Assembly: GCA_002778195.1 (NCBI GenBank)
Contig: PCDI01000015.1
Location: 147,429 to 211,428, forward strand
Length of the DNA: 64,000 nucleotides
Direction: 5' to 3'
Origin: Raffaelea ambrosiae
Lineage: Eukaryota > Ascomycota > Sordariomycetes > Ophiostomatales > Ophiostomataceae
Shown here: piece after piece, positions 1 to 10,400 of the stretch
How the letters are laid out: every line of letters begins with the position of its first letter
Position numbering within the stretch: position 1 is the stretch's first letter
Notes under the pieces: generated by a model
What the model was told of the DNA's origin: nothing
Seen by the model: the letters and a program-made list of their open reading frames with translations, nothing else
The model's database searches: none
Translations under genes and position numbers: made by a program

Positions 1-2
1 GA

Positions 3-82
3 GTGAGTGAGGGAGAGAGTGAGTGAGGGAGAGAGTGAGTGAGGGAGAGAGTGAGTGAGGGAGAGAGTGAGTGAGGGAGAGA
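3..82. repeat. 16-bp tandem repeat, 5 perfect units
   Basis: Five perfect head-to-tail copies of the 16-mer GTGAGTGAGGGAGAGA, followed by degenerate GAGT/GAGA sequence to about 110. It lies downstream of the putative splice donor of the minus-strand gene at the left edge, so it is probably intronic. The unit length is not a multiple of three. Confidence 0.9.
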
Positions 83-203
83 GTGAGTGAGGGAGTGAGT
101 GAGAGAGTGGGTGATATGAAGAGACAGAATCAGCTGGAGAGAGAGAATCATGCTGAAAAAAAGCAAAAAAGGACAGGCCACCACGTCTGGCAAGTCTACT
201 CAC

Positions 204-696
204 CCCCCAAGGCTTCCAGCCATGGCTTGCCGGACGCTATGTACGACGGGCCGATGAGAAACGTAAAGAAGGCCAGACCGAACAGCGTCGTCACCTTGAG
301 GCAGGCCAGAAAGGTGGTGCGCGGCGTGCCGGCATGGTAGATGAGAAGACGTTCGGGATCTGCCACGCATCGCGGGCGTGTTAGCTGCGTGGCAAAACAG
401 GGCTTGGCCCGCCTGGGTTCGTTGCGGAAAACGTACAGAGTCGTGTGGGCTTGGTGGACGACGTGGCCGCGGTCCGGCAGGGGATGGCCCACAGAGCGAG
501 CCGGCTGGGCATGCGCGTACGCAGGCAGGGCTTCACGGAGGGACAGAGAGAAGCAGAGAGGAGCCGGGGGGATCCCGGGGCGGGGCGGCGGGCGGCCGGT
601 GACACGGAGGCCGAGAAGAAGAGCAGGGAGGCGGCTGCCGGCGACGAAGTGGACAGTGGGCGGCACAGCTGCCACACGGGTGGTCCGCAGGCACAC
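204..696 (-). CDS. Mitochondrial membrane protein-like, 5' exon (partial)
   Basis: First exon of a minus-strand gene whose remainder lies left of the window. It encodes about 164 residues. The N-terminus is rich in Arg, Ala and Pro, as in a mitochondrial presequence. Then come a segment TTLYVFRNEP, the segment ERLLIYHAGTPRTTF and a hydrophobic stretch LKVTTLFGLAFFTFLIGPS that looks like a membrane span. The exon ends at a good donor (GTGAGT, 203-198). This pattern recalls fungal proteins annotated as mitochondrial inner-membrane TMEM70/186/223-like, but that assignment is from memory and weak. The start at 696 is the first ATG of the frame. A second frame (start near 734) also looks presequence-like, so a sequencing indel near the N-terminus is possible. 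Confidence 0.55.
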
Positions 697-3041
697 GTCC
701 GGCCGGGCCGGAGCAGCACGGAGGGCCAGGCCATAGAAGGGGCGGGGGCTGTAGTAGGATGTGGGCCGTTGGGGGGTGGTCGTGGTGGTCTGTCGTTCCA
801 GATGGGAAAGCCCAGGCGAGCTTTTTTGGACTGTGGAGGAGCTTTCAACGTGGGAAAGAATTGTGGGTCTCTTTGCAAGCTAGTTTGAGCATTCTGGGGG
901 GGCAGTTTGTTCCCTCTTCTGGAGCCATTTTCACGTGGCCAGCAGAACAGCCTCATACCGGTTTCCAGTACAATGAGGTCAAAAAGGGTATGGAGCACAC
1001 AAGTTGTTTAATCTCAAAATCCAGCTTGTTGTCAATGCACCCTGTCATTGTGCGTTTGTGCGTTGACGGTCTGTACGCTTCGTGGGCATGGCCGACGCTC
1101 TTTCTTAGCAGGCTGCTTACACAGTCGGTCACAGCCTGCCAACAGGTTTCGCATGAACCGGTGCGTTTGAGATCTGCAAAGAGCCGTGAAGACGCTGCCT
1201 GCGGTTTGGTCTGATGGAGTCGTGGCATACGGGGCCATGACAGCGCACCAATGGAGGGGGGGTTCATGGGAAGGCTGGAAAAGATTCATCTCAACAGTGG
1301 ACGAATTTGCTGATGACCGACAGATCGCCGGACCATCCGCCATGCCATTCTCGAGTCGGGCAGTGGGGAGAGAGAGAGAGAGAGAGGACACAGGGAGAGA
1401 AAGGGAGTGGAGGAGACAAGAGAGGCCCCAAGACGAGGCCGTTCTATGGTTTCAGCCGTTTGATCGACCCCAAAGTCGACATATCGATGGGGTCGGCGGC
1501 TGCAAGTCAATGCCGCCACAACGATGATGTGGAAAAAAAAAAAAAACAATGATCAGACTGCTGATTTCGAACTTGGGAGCAAGCCCGTTCGTTGGCTGGT
1601 GTGCCCTGGAGTCTGCCACGTTTCTTTTTCTTTTTCTTCTTCTCCTTTTCGTTCTCTTTCTTTTCTCTGTCTCTTCGTCTTCCACCACGACAAACCTACT
1701 ACTTGAGACGACGCAAAAGAGTTTCACAGTCGACAGGGACGCCAGCCTTGCTGACATTGTGCCCTGTCCCGAGTTGAGACGAAAAGGACAGAAGAAAGAG
1801 AGGGCACCCCGCGCGCGGTCGACTAAGGTTGCTTGCTGCCTGGGTGTGGAGTGGTCCCGGTTCGCTTCTTACACCCAATCTCGCCCCCTGGTTTCAAAGC
1901 AGGCGGTCCAGACAAACTTTGCTTGGGCCACAGTGATGGACCCACCAACCCGGGACGGGCGAGTCGATTATGCACAGCTGTTCGCTCTCCCGGATTGTTC
2001 GTCGCATTATTGTCTTGGTTTTTTTTTGGTTTTTTTTTGGCTCCCCTCAATGGATTCGTTTCCTGTTGATCATTCGGGCTGTGCAGCTTGTCTTGATGCG
2101 CATCATAAGCCGATCTCTGGGAAATCATAAGAGGCTTTTGCATCTGACGTCCACATCATCAGACCGACACAAACATCCTGCCTGGCACGACGAACAGGGA
2201 GCAGTAGGCCAACTCCTCAAGGTGCTCGGGGGAGTGACACCTTGTGTCCCTGCTGGCCCATCTCTGTGGGCCACTACACTAATCAAACTAAGGTGGACAA
2301 GGTTTCGGGTCGTGTCCACGGAATGACCCGAAATTTTTTGAGCCTCAAAAGAGCCTCAAAAGAGCCTCCTTCCCCCCTCTCCTTGGGTAACTATATCCCC
2401 ACTTACACCCCGTGTGGCCCGCCAGAAGCGGTCCCCAGGAGGTCCAATGCCAAGATTGGGCTTTGTGTGGAAGCGAAGCGAGCCCCCCTTCGACCCTCTC
2501 ACTGATACAGAGTTGTCTGGAAATTCGGTCTCCTTGTTTGTCGGCCGGCCCTCCTGGCAACCAGTCTGTCTGGTGGACCGAGCCATCGTGGGTCTCTCGT
2601 AGTAGTTGCTACCTACTGCTTTCAAGATAAATATCAGCCATGTCCTCCCCTTTGGCCATGTGTCGTTCTTCTTTCCTTTCTACTTTGTCAACCAACCTTT
2701 TCGTTTTCTGGTCTGTGTCTTTCGTTCATTTTCGGGGTTTCCCTTCTTTTCACTCCTTTTTTATTTGTACTTTCATTCTTTTTTTGCAGTTCTGTGAACC
2801 TGCCTCTTCGTTTCTCTCTCTCACTTTCTCTCTCTTTCGCCTTTTCAATCCAGTTCTGTGAACACTTTGATTCGTTTTGCTTGCATCTCTTTGCACCTTT
2901 CGCATCTCTTTTTTTGGCCCGGCACCGCTGTATATATATTCGCTTCTCTCTCTCTCTCGAGAAACATATACACAGAAGACACCACCCATCCATCCAACCT
3001 CCCTAGAAGAACAACCCCCCCCCCCCCCCAAAAAAAAAAAA
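697..3041. other. Intergenic region
   Basis: No convincing gene. It contains a GA-rich block (1370-1410), a CT-rich block (1620-1680), T-runs at 2020-2040 and a long CT-rich stretch from about 2640 to 2970. The last of these merges into the promoter of the secreted-protein gene. Short open frames occur on both strands but none has a recognisable domain or splice pattern. Confidence 0.6.
2931..3041 (+). promoter_or_regulatory. TATA box and CT-rich leader of secreted-protein gene
   Basis: A TATATATATT box at 2931-2940 lies about 100 nt before the ATG. It is followed by a (CT)n tract with a CTCGAGAAAC motif, and then by 15 C and 12 A immediately before the start codon. TATA plus a CT-rich tract is typical of highly expressed filamentous-fungal genes. 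Confidence 0.6.
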
Positions 3042-4283
3042 ATGTCTCCCCGTCTCTCTTCTTCCATCACGGCCCTCCTTCTCGGAGCTGCTGCTTCCGT
3101 CCACGCCCGCTTCGGCCAGGAACAGGGCAACGGCGCCATTGCCGCCATTGGGGCCCTGACCGACCTCGGCCAGTCGGGCCAGGCGGCCACTCTCGCCGGC
3201 GGCTCCATCCAGTTCCTCCTCGCCGCCGCCAACCCCTGCGGCAAGCTCTCCCAGGCCGACCAGATCATCGCCGAGCTCGGCACCAGCGACGCCGCCGTGG
3301 CCGCCGCGCGCGGCCTGGTGGCCGCCGAGCAGAACTTCAACCCCTTTGTGGTCAGCATCCCGTCCATCTGCTCGGACGCGTCGCTGCCGGCCTCGCCCGA
3401 GCTGCGCGGCGTCGTGCCGCTGATCGACCCGGCCGTCGTCGGCAGCGATCTGGAGAACGCCAACTCCAACACGTCCGTGGTGACGCCGTTTGCCGCCGAC
3501 GGGCTGAGCGTGGCCCAGATCATGGTCGCCCAGGGCTTTTCCAACTTTACGGCTGTGGCCCTGGACGGCACCAAGGTGGCCGCCTCGTCCCTGGGCACCG
3601 CCGCCGCCGCTGGCTCGTCTTCGGGCTCGTCGTCGTCGTCGTCGGCCGCGGCCGTCGCGTCTTCGTCCACGACCGCCGCCGCCGCCGCCGCCGCCGCCAC
3701 AACGGCTTCGGCTGCGGTGGGCTCGTCGGACTGCGGCACGGTCACGGTCACGACGTTCATCACCGCCACCACCGCCGCGGCTGTCGATGCTGCTGCTACT
3801 GCTGCCACGACCACCACCGCCGCCGCCGCCGCTTCGTCTTCTTCCAGTTCTTCTTCTTCGACCGCCACTGGCGCGGGCGCTGTGCAAAACGACGTCACCG
3901 GCAACTTTGACGGCTTTGTCGCCTCGACGATCAGCGGCCTCGACTTTGGCAGCTGCGTGCCGACCATGAAGTTCGAGGCCGGGCTCAACGGCCGCAAGGA
4001 CACCGAGTTCACCTTCCAGGCCATCGACCCGGTGGTCAACAAGGGCCAGCAGGAGGCGCTGAACCCGGCCATCATCATGAACCGCATCCACGACCAGCTG
4101 ACCAACGTGTGCGGCGCCAACCAGGCGGCCAAGGACGCGGCCGCCGCCGCGCAGACGCAGGTGGTGGCCACGGGGACGCGGGACGTGTCGACGGCGCAGA
4201 TGTGGAACACGCTGCTGGGCTTTGACGGTGCCGACACGAACCCGGACCAGGCCCCGAAGACCGGTCTGGTCGGCCACACATAA
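3042..4283 (+). CDS. Secreted Ala/Ser-rich protein of unknown function
   Basis: Intronless gene for 413 residues. Residues 1-22 form a signal peptide (hydrophobic core ITALLLGAAASVHA, then RFGQEQGNG). The first half is an Ala/Gly-rich globular region with few cysteines. Roughly residues 185-285 are low complexity (Ser, Ala and Thr runs), as in O-glycosylated cell-surface linkers. The C-terminal third (NFDGFVASTISGLDFGSC...) looks folded. No GPI signal is evident. It resembles a conserved secreted family of Sordariomycetes that databases often mislabel; I know no function. I chose the ATG at 3042 because the upstream in-frame sequence is CT-rich leader. GC content is very high, so the opposite strand is also open by codon bias. 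Confidence 0.85.
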   Translation: MSPRLSSSITALLLGAAASVHARFGQEQGNGAIAAIGALTDLGQSGQAATLAGGSIQFLLAAANPCGKLSQADQIIAELGTSDAAVAAARGLVAAEQNFNPFVVSIPSICSDASLPASPELRGVVPLIDPAVVGSDLENANSNTSVVTPFAADGLSVAQIMVAQGFSNFTAVALDGTKVAASSLGTAAAAGSSSGSSSSSSAAAVASSSTTAAAAAAAATTASAAVGSSDCGTVTVTTFITATTAAAVDAAATAATTTTAAAAASSSSSSSSSTATGAGAVQNDVTGNFDGFVASTISGLDFGSCVPTMKFEAGLNGRKDTEFTFQAIDPVVNKGQQEALNPAIIMNRIHDQLTNVCGANQAAKDAAAAAQTQVVATGTRDVSTAQMWNTLLGFDGADTNPDQAPKTGLVGHT

Positions 4284-4611
4284 AGGGGGGAAAAGTAGAA
4301 CAGTAGGGGGGGATCTTTTTTTTCTTTTTTCTTTAGAGAATATTTTAGTGGCTGCGTTGAAGACTTTCGTGGCTGAGTGAAGAAACTTGACAACTAAATT
4401 CCGGGGGAAAGAACGGGTTTTCAAGTGGTTCAAGCCGAAGTTGTCGACTATAGCTAGGTAACTTGACTGGTCAAGTCGACAGGCAAAATAAGTTAACGAA
4501 TAAACGAGAGAAAGCAAAACCAGACACAATTACCAGACACCAGTGAAAGAGTGAAATAAGAAACAACTTACCCCCTTCAAAACATTTTTCAAAAAAAGAC
4601 CAAAAAAAAAA
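4284..4611. other. Short intergenic region between secreted-protein gene and 5S rRNA gene 1
   Basis: The 3' flank of the secreted-protein gene, with T-rich and A-rich runs. The A-run at 4602-4612 reads as the oligo-T terminator of the minus-strand 5S gene. Confidence 0.6.
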
Positions 4612-4730
4612 ACGTACAGCAGCGGGTATTCGCTGGTCGTCACCGACCCAACTACTAATCCGCCGATTACTGGTTTAACTAGGGGAGAGCGGACGGGATC
4701 CCGTGCTTTCCAGTATCTATGGCCGTACGT
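4612..4730 (-). rRNA. 5S ribosomal RNA gene, copy 1
   Basis: Read on the minus strand this is a 119-nt 5S rRNA. It begins ACGTACGGCCATAGATACTG and carries the 5S hallmarks CGGGATCCCGTCCGCTC, TAGTAGTTGGGTCGGTGACG and ACCAGCGAATACC. Its 3' end (CTGTACGT) pairs with the 5' end to form helix I. An 11-nt A-run on the plus strand (T-run on the transcribed sense) directly follows the 3' end as a Pol III terminator. The internal control region is in the usual place. It is 117/119 identical to the copy at 41625-41743. Dispersed single 5S genes are normal in filamentous ascomycetes. No truncation is seen, so it is probably functional. Confidence 0.93.
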
Positions 4731-4753
4731 GCTGGTAAAGTGTATTATTCAAG

Positions 4754-4761
4754 CTTAAATA
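4754..4761 (-). promoter_or_regulatory. TATA-like box upstream of 5S gene 1
   Basis: TATTTAAG on the minus strand at -31 to -24 relative to the 5S 5' end. The second 5S gene has TACTTAAG at exactly the same distance although the sequence between differs. An upstream TATA element is known to matter for 5S transcription in Neurospora and in fission yeast. Confidence 0.6.
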
Positions 4762-5291
4762 GTTCCACCAAGTGACTCTGTGCTGTCAGATCGTGAAGTC
4801 GTCTTGGACAAACTTGGTTCAACAAGCCCTGAAAGACAGGGCAATAGGGGTAACATGGAATACAGTGGCCCCCATCTTTTGCACTCTGTGCAGCAAAGTC
4901 GTGTGGGAACATTGTTCCTTTCAGTAACTAAGACAACTTGCCAGGGACTGACACGCATCAAGAACTCCCCTTCTGTCGACATGTGCAGGATTGCCGTCGT
5001 CGGGGAGCCTCCCAGAGGCCGTCAAGGCCCCGGGCACGCCGCCCTGGACAGTCTGGGGGTGGTCCTGACCACGGCGGCCGCACACGACGTGCCCGTTCTG
5101 ACACTGATGTTGCCACACATAGCAAAACTGGAAAATCATCAAGGTTTAATGGCAAATACGTGGCCAACGAACTAAGCGTACAGGGAAACTGAAATGGGCA
5201 ACTATGTTGGTAAGCGTATGCTTTGTCGTGAATCATTATTCTCCCTTCCACCCGATAGCGAATGAACTACTCTCCCGCCGGTCTGTCTTGC
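4762..5291. other. Intergenic region
   Basis: Nothing recognised. Short open frames exist on both strands but lack domains, splice structure or start context. Confidence 0.5.
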
Positions 5292-6545
5292 CTACTCCCC
5301 CACCCCACGGATGCGCGTAGAGTCTGGTGTTGTTGTAAACGCGTTTGTGGGGCTGCCGGAATCCCCGGTGCCGGCACCTTGTCCCTTGGATGCCTTGTCT
5401 GTCGGTTGTGGCTGTTGCTCCTGTGCATGTTTTGAGGATGACGACGATCGCTTCGAGTTCTTCGAATGCTTTGAGTGTCTCGAGTGCCTCGAGTGCTTTG
5501 ATTTCTTCGAATGCGGCTGTGACGGCAGCGACTCCCGCCAGCCTACTTCGACAAACGAGATCTTGTTGAGGCTGTTCTCTGGCGATGGTTTGCCGTCCTC
5601 CCGGTCAAAGCCTCGTATCAGCTCGTCTAGCCCAATGTGTGGGCGCAGCGTCAGCGGCTCGCCCAGCAGCCACTGGTTGTCCGGTGCCGGCCGTTTGGGG
5701 ACCCGGCTTGCCATGCCGGCGGCGGCGGCAGCGGCGGCAGCAGCAGCCACGCGTTGGTTGTGTTCCCGGACTTGTGCCACATATTGGGTAAAGTTGAACT
5801 CCGTGAGGCCAAGGATGCGTTCGAGCTTTTCGATAGCAAGCGCGGCCAAAGCCTCGTCTTCGTCAACAGCTACCTCCCTCTCCTCCTCCTCCTCCTCCTC
5901 CTCCTCCTGGGCGGCGCCGGCTGAACCCGACGACATTTCATTGCTGCTGCTGCTGCCACTGCCACCGCTCTCATCACCATCGTCGCTGCCGCCGCTGCTG
6001 CCACTGCTCTCGGCCGAGCTGTGTGGCTCGGTCCTCCTTCTTCGTTTGGCTCGTCTTCCTCTGTGTTGCGTGGGCAAGGTGATGTCGTAAAAGACAACAA
6101 GATACCGCAGCATTCTCTTGTGTCGGCTGGAGCCGAGATGCCGGAGCGCGTAAAACTCTTTGGCGTTGCGCGGGAACAGGCTGGCGTCTGGCCCTTCCAT
6201 GCCCTTCGTTGGGTGGGGACGCACGATCGGCTCGATTGGCAGTGTGGGATTTCTCAGCTGCTGGTTGCGAGCATATGCTTGGCTTCGGCTGTTGCCGATT
6301 TTCAGCTCGTTGACGTCTTCTTTGAGGCTTCGAATGTCAATTTTGACGACCCGCATGTCTTCTTTGAGGGCGTGTACATCCTCTTCCAACCTGCCCATCC
6401 GGCCATCCAACTTGGCAATGTCCGTTCGTATCTCGTTCAAAGCCACGTTGATTTGGGCATCCTGAATGTTCCTCTGATCGATGTACTCGTTTCGAGTGAG
6501 ATACATCGTTGTCGTGGCCATGATGGCAAGCGTGCTGGAAAGCAC
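5292..6545 (-). CDS. Unknown coiled-coil protein with charged and His/Ser-rich tail
   Basis: Intronless frame of 417 residues. Residues about 20-85 are a heptad-rich coiled coil (LNEIRTDIAKLDGRMGRLEE and on). Next comes a conserved-looking segment FPRNAKEFYALRHLGSSRHK followed by RMLRYLVVFYDI, which I have seen in uncharacterised Sordariomycete proteins. Then follow a basic RRAKRRRR cluster (possible nuclear signal), a Ser/Gly/Asp-rich stretch, a run of nine Glu and a short Ala run. The tail carries SKHSRHSRHSKHS-type repeats. No catalytic domain is recognised. The start may instead be the ATG at 6521 (MATTTMYLT). Because long homopolymers occur, length may vary between strains. Confidence 0.75.
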   Translation of the reverse strand: MLSSTLAIMATTTMYLTRNEYIDQRNIQDAQINVALNEIRTDIAKLDGRMGRLEEDVHALKEDMRVVKIDIRSLKEDVNELKIGNSRSQAYARNQQLRNPTLPIEPIVRPHPTKGMEGPDASLFPRNAKEFYALRHLGSSRHKRMLRYLVVFYDITLPTQHRGRRAKRRRRTEPHSSAESSGSSGGSDDGDESGGSGSSSSNEMSSGSAGAAQEEEEEEEEEREVAVDEDEALAALAIEKLERILGLTEFNFTQYVAQVREHNQRVAAAAAAAAAAGMASRVPKRPAPDNQWLLGEPLTLRPHIGLDELIRGFDREDGKPSPENSLNKISFVEVGWRESLPSQPHSKKSKHSRHSRHSKHSKNSKRSSSSSKHAQEQQPQPTDKASKGQGAGTGDSGSPTNAFTTTPDSTRIRGVGE

Positions 6546-7420
6546 ACGGTGATGTCCGGCGTGGAGATGGAGCGTGTGAATGTCGTGGGAAAGAGGGGTG
6601 CCTGCCAGCCCTGCTGCCTAAATGTGATCGCGAAAGCACGTGACCACGAGAGCCAATCATACACGTGACTTCAATGCAAGGCCACACTACCAAATGGATA
6701 TCTACTTTGTACAAAGTATGACCATGAAGTGCCTCGAGTAGGATTCAGTAGGATCCAGTACACCGTAGAATCCATTAGCATCGTAACCACGAGAGAGGTA
6801 GGCGCCTGGCAAAGATAGCACCTCAACTACTGAGAATGGATCATTAGACCCCATGCTAACCGTCTACCTGCCTATTCTGGATTGAAGGCCACAGCGACCC
6901 ACAGCGATTCGTGCAGCCAGCAGCCCTACCGTATTAGTCTGGTGAGCGGCAGTTACTTCCAGGGGGGGCAGTGCTGCAGCGCCCACGAGTACGCAGCGCA
7001 TAGGCGACCTCTTTTCCGTGCCGTGTTTCCCTAGGCAGCCAGCCATTCGATCCTGCAGTAGGGGGAGCGGATAAGCTTTTCTATGTACTGCGCCATGCGG
7101 CTGGGGCGCCTGGGACCAGCGATCGACGCGGCCAAGCTTTCCGGGGTTTCTGGGGTTTCTGGGGTTTCTGGAGTGTACTGTTAGTTAGCCTTGCTTCCTT
7201 ACATGACTTTTGTTCCTTTTTTTCCTTTGCTCCTTTGTTCTTTTGTTCCTTGGATTCCTTGGATTCATCGTATTACTGCCATCTGCGTCTTCCGACGGCT
7301 GCTGGGCACTGTCTCCTCGTGTTCTGCCTCGCTTCAATCCATTGCGAGCTGTGTTCCTCCGTCGTTGTCGTTTGTTTTCTTTCTCGTCACTCAGTCCACC
7401 TCGTCTTGGTCCATTCGGCC
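6546..7420. other. Intergenic region
   Basis: No gene seen. It contains a perfect 16-bp palindrome at 6703-6718, about three copies of GGGTTTCTG around 7144-7170, and T-rich sequence before the ABC-transporter start. Confidence 0.6.
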
Positions 7421-10400
7421 ATGGCTTCGTCTCTGGCCGCACTCCCATGCCCGCCAGCAGCCGACGCCAGCTTCGGTCCCCAGGTCTCGCCAGCATGTCG
7501 CCAGTTCGACTTCACCCTGCTCTTTGAGGAGTCCATCCTCCGCCTCGGGCCCGCGGCGCTCTTTGTCGTCCTGGCCCCGGCGCGCATCGCCCGTCTCGCC
7601 CGTCTCGCCCGTCTCGCCCACCAGCCACGACACACCGCCGCCGGCACGCTCTTGTTCTGGACCAAGGTGGCCTGTGCCGCCCTGTTTGTCGTGGTTCAGG
7701 TCGCACTGGTGGCGCTGGCTGGCCACAATCGGTCCACGGCGGCCCCCGTGCTGCTGCACCACATGTCGGCCGCCTCGTCCGCCGTCCTCCTGCTCGCGTC
7801 CCTGGCCCTGTCTGCTCTGTCCGTTCTGGAGCACCTGGCAACGGTCCGGCCGTCGACGCTGATCACCATCTACCTGCTGGTCGCGACCGTGTTCGAGGCC
7901 GCCCATGTGCGGACGCTCTGGCTCGTGTCGGCCCCCCTGGCCGTCTCGATCCTGACGACCATCGGCCTGGGCGTGCGCATCGCTGTGCTGGTCTGTGAGT
8001 CGCACACGAAGCCGCTGGCTCCGTCTCTTGGGCCGGAGGACCACAGCAAACGGCCGCTGGGGCGCGAAGAGACGGCCGGCATCCTGGCGCGCTCGCTGTA
8101 CCTGTGGCTGCTTGCGCTGCTGCGGCTCGGCTACTCCAACGTGCTCACTCTCGGCGACCTGTTCTGGCTCGAGTCGAGCTTTGTGGCGGAAGACTGGACG
8201 GCGCGCTTTGAGGAGAACTGGGCCAAGGGTAAGCAGCAACGATTGCGATAGCCATCCGAGTCGACGTGGCGACACTCACAAATGCTCCAGCCAACCAGAA
8301 GAAATCCGGCTCCCTGTTTCTCGCCATCGTCCAGACCGTCAAGTGGCACTTCTTGCTGCCCGTCGTTCCCCGGCTCTGCCAGATCGCCTTCACCTTTGCG
8401 CAGCCATTCATGCTGAGTCGCGTGCTCGCCTACCTGGCCAGCGAAAACACGGCCGAGACCAAGAGCATTGGCTATGGCCTGATTGGGGCCTATGCCCTGG
8501 TGTATGGCGGTATTGCTGTAGGTGGTCTTGACGCGGAGTGCTGGTCTTGCATTGGTTTGCCTGGGCACCGTACGTCCTAACTCGACCAGTTTGCCACGTC
8601 GTGGTATCAGTACCTCCTGTACCGGTTCATCACGCTCGTCCGCGGCGTTCTGGTCTCGGTCATCTACTCCCAGGCGCTCAGAGTCTCTCTGTCTGCGGCC
8701 AGCGACTCCCATGCCGTCACGCTCATGAGCACCGATGTCGAGAGAGTCGTGACGGGCCTCCAGGGCATACACGAAGTCTGGGCCACGGTCCTGCAGGTCG
8801 CTCTGGCGGCATGGCTGCTGCATAGCCGGCTGGGAACGCCCTTCTTCCTCCCCATCTTGCTCTGCTTCTGTATGCCATTTCTGCCCACCACTGAATTTCA
8901 CTGCTATGCCCGCGAGCCGTGTTCCGACTGACCATTCTTGCCAGTCTGCGCTTTCGCCGCCGCCGGATTCGCCGTGCTTGCCGGCAAGCGCCAAGTTCGG
9001 TGGCTCGAAGCCATCAAGGCGCGTCTGGGGGCCACGTCGGCCTTGCTCAAGGCCATCAAGGGCGTCAAGATGTCGGGCATGTCGCAGCGCCTGCAAGACA
9101 CCGTCCAGTCTCTCCGTTCTGCCGAGATTGCGGCCGCTTCCCAGTACCGCATACTGATGTCCCTTGTCATCGCCGTGGCCTTTATGCCGCAGACCCTTGC
9201 GCCGGTCATCACGTTCGGCGCTGTGCCCGGCCTGAGCCATTCCCAGTATGCTCTTGCGGCCGGGCGGCTCTTCTCCTCCCTGCTGCTGCTGAAACTCCTC
9301 ACGGCGCCCTTGACGCAGCTGTTCCAGGCAGGCCCCATTCTCATGTCGGCCGTTGAGTGCGTCGGCAGAATACAGACGTTTGCATGCTCGCAGAAGAGAG
9401 AGGACCGCCGTCAGTTGCTGGGCGAGGCGGAGGCTGTTTTCTCGGAAACGAAGACAGCGGCCACTCAGAATGGTGCTGGCCTGGGGACGGGCAGTGCAAA
9501 CAACACAAACACGGGCTCGGCCGCTGCCATCCGCGTGCTGGGCGGCTCCTTTGGCTGGTCCGAGGACGATGCTGCTGCGGTTGTGAAAGACGTCAGCCTG
9601 TCCTTTGCCGCGGGACAGCTCACCATTCTCGTGGGGCCGGCCGGGTCGGGAAAGTCGACCCTGCTGAAAGCCCTGCTGTGCGAGACGCTCCGGCACGAAG
9701 GCGTCGTCCAGGTGGCGTCCCGCCACATGGGCTACTGCGACCAGACGCCCTGGCTGATGAACGGCACCGTCCAGCAGAACATCCTCGGCGCGGGCACCTG
9801 GGACCAGGCGTGGTACCAGACGGTTGTCCATGCCTGTGCCCTGGACGAAGATTTTGCTGCCCTGGACCGGGGCGACCAGGCCGGGCTCGGCAGCAACGGC
9901 ACCAATCTGAGCGGTGGCCAGAAGCAGCGCGTGGCCATTGCCCGCGCCGTGTACGCGCGACACCGCATGCTCCTGCTCGACGACGTCTTGAGCGGACTGG
10001 ACCGCAAGACAGAGCACGCCCTTTTTGGCCGGCTGCTCTCCAAGGACGGGCTCCTCCGCAAGAGCGGCCGCACGGTCATTCTTGCCATACACTCTGTCCA
10101 TCTCTTGCCCATGGCCGACCACATCATGGCCCTGGACGCACAGGGCAGAGTCTCCGAGCAAGGGACGTTCCACGAGCTCGCCGGGCAGAGCGGATATGTC
10201 TCCAGCCTCGACGTGCACGCGCAAGATCCAAACGCAGCCGACGACATTGTCGAAGAAGAGCAGCAGCCGTCAGCGGAACCGACTACGCAGTCGCCGTACT
10301 CTCTGGGGCCCAAGCGCGGCGACATGGCGGAACCGGCCTCCGATGCCGCCACACGGCAGACGGGCGACCTGGCTGTCTATCTGTATTACTTCCGAGCATC

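Noticed and set aside
2750..4529. Two long minus-strand frames (over 500 codons each) opposite the secreted-protein gene
   Set aside because: Low-complexity shadows of GC-rich Ala/Ser codons. The plus strand has a signal peptide, TATA box and CT-rich leader.
7144..7170. Telomere-like GGGTTTCTG repeats
   Set aside because: Only about three units and not TTAGGG; located internally beside ordinary genes.
8131..10224. 697-codon minus-strand frame
   Set aside because: Antisense to the ABC transporter NBD1 exon. No domain; results from GC3 bias of the real gene.
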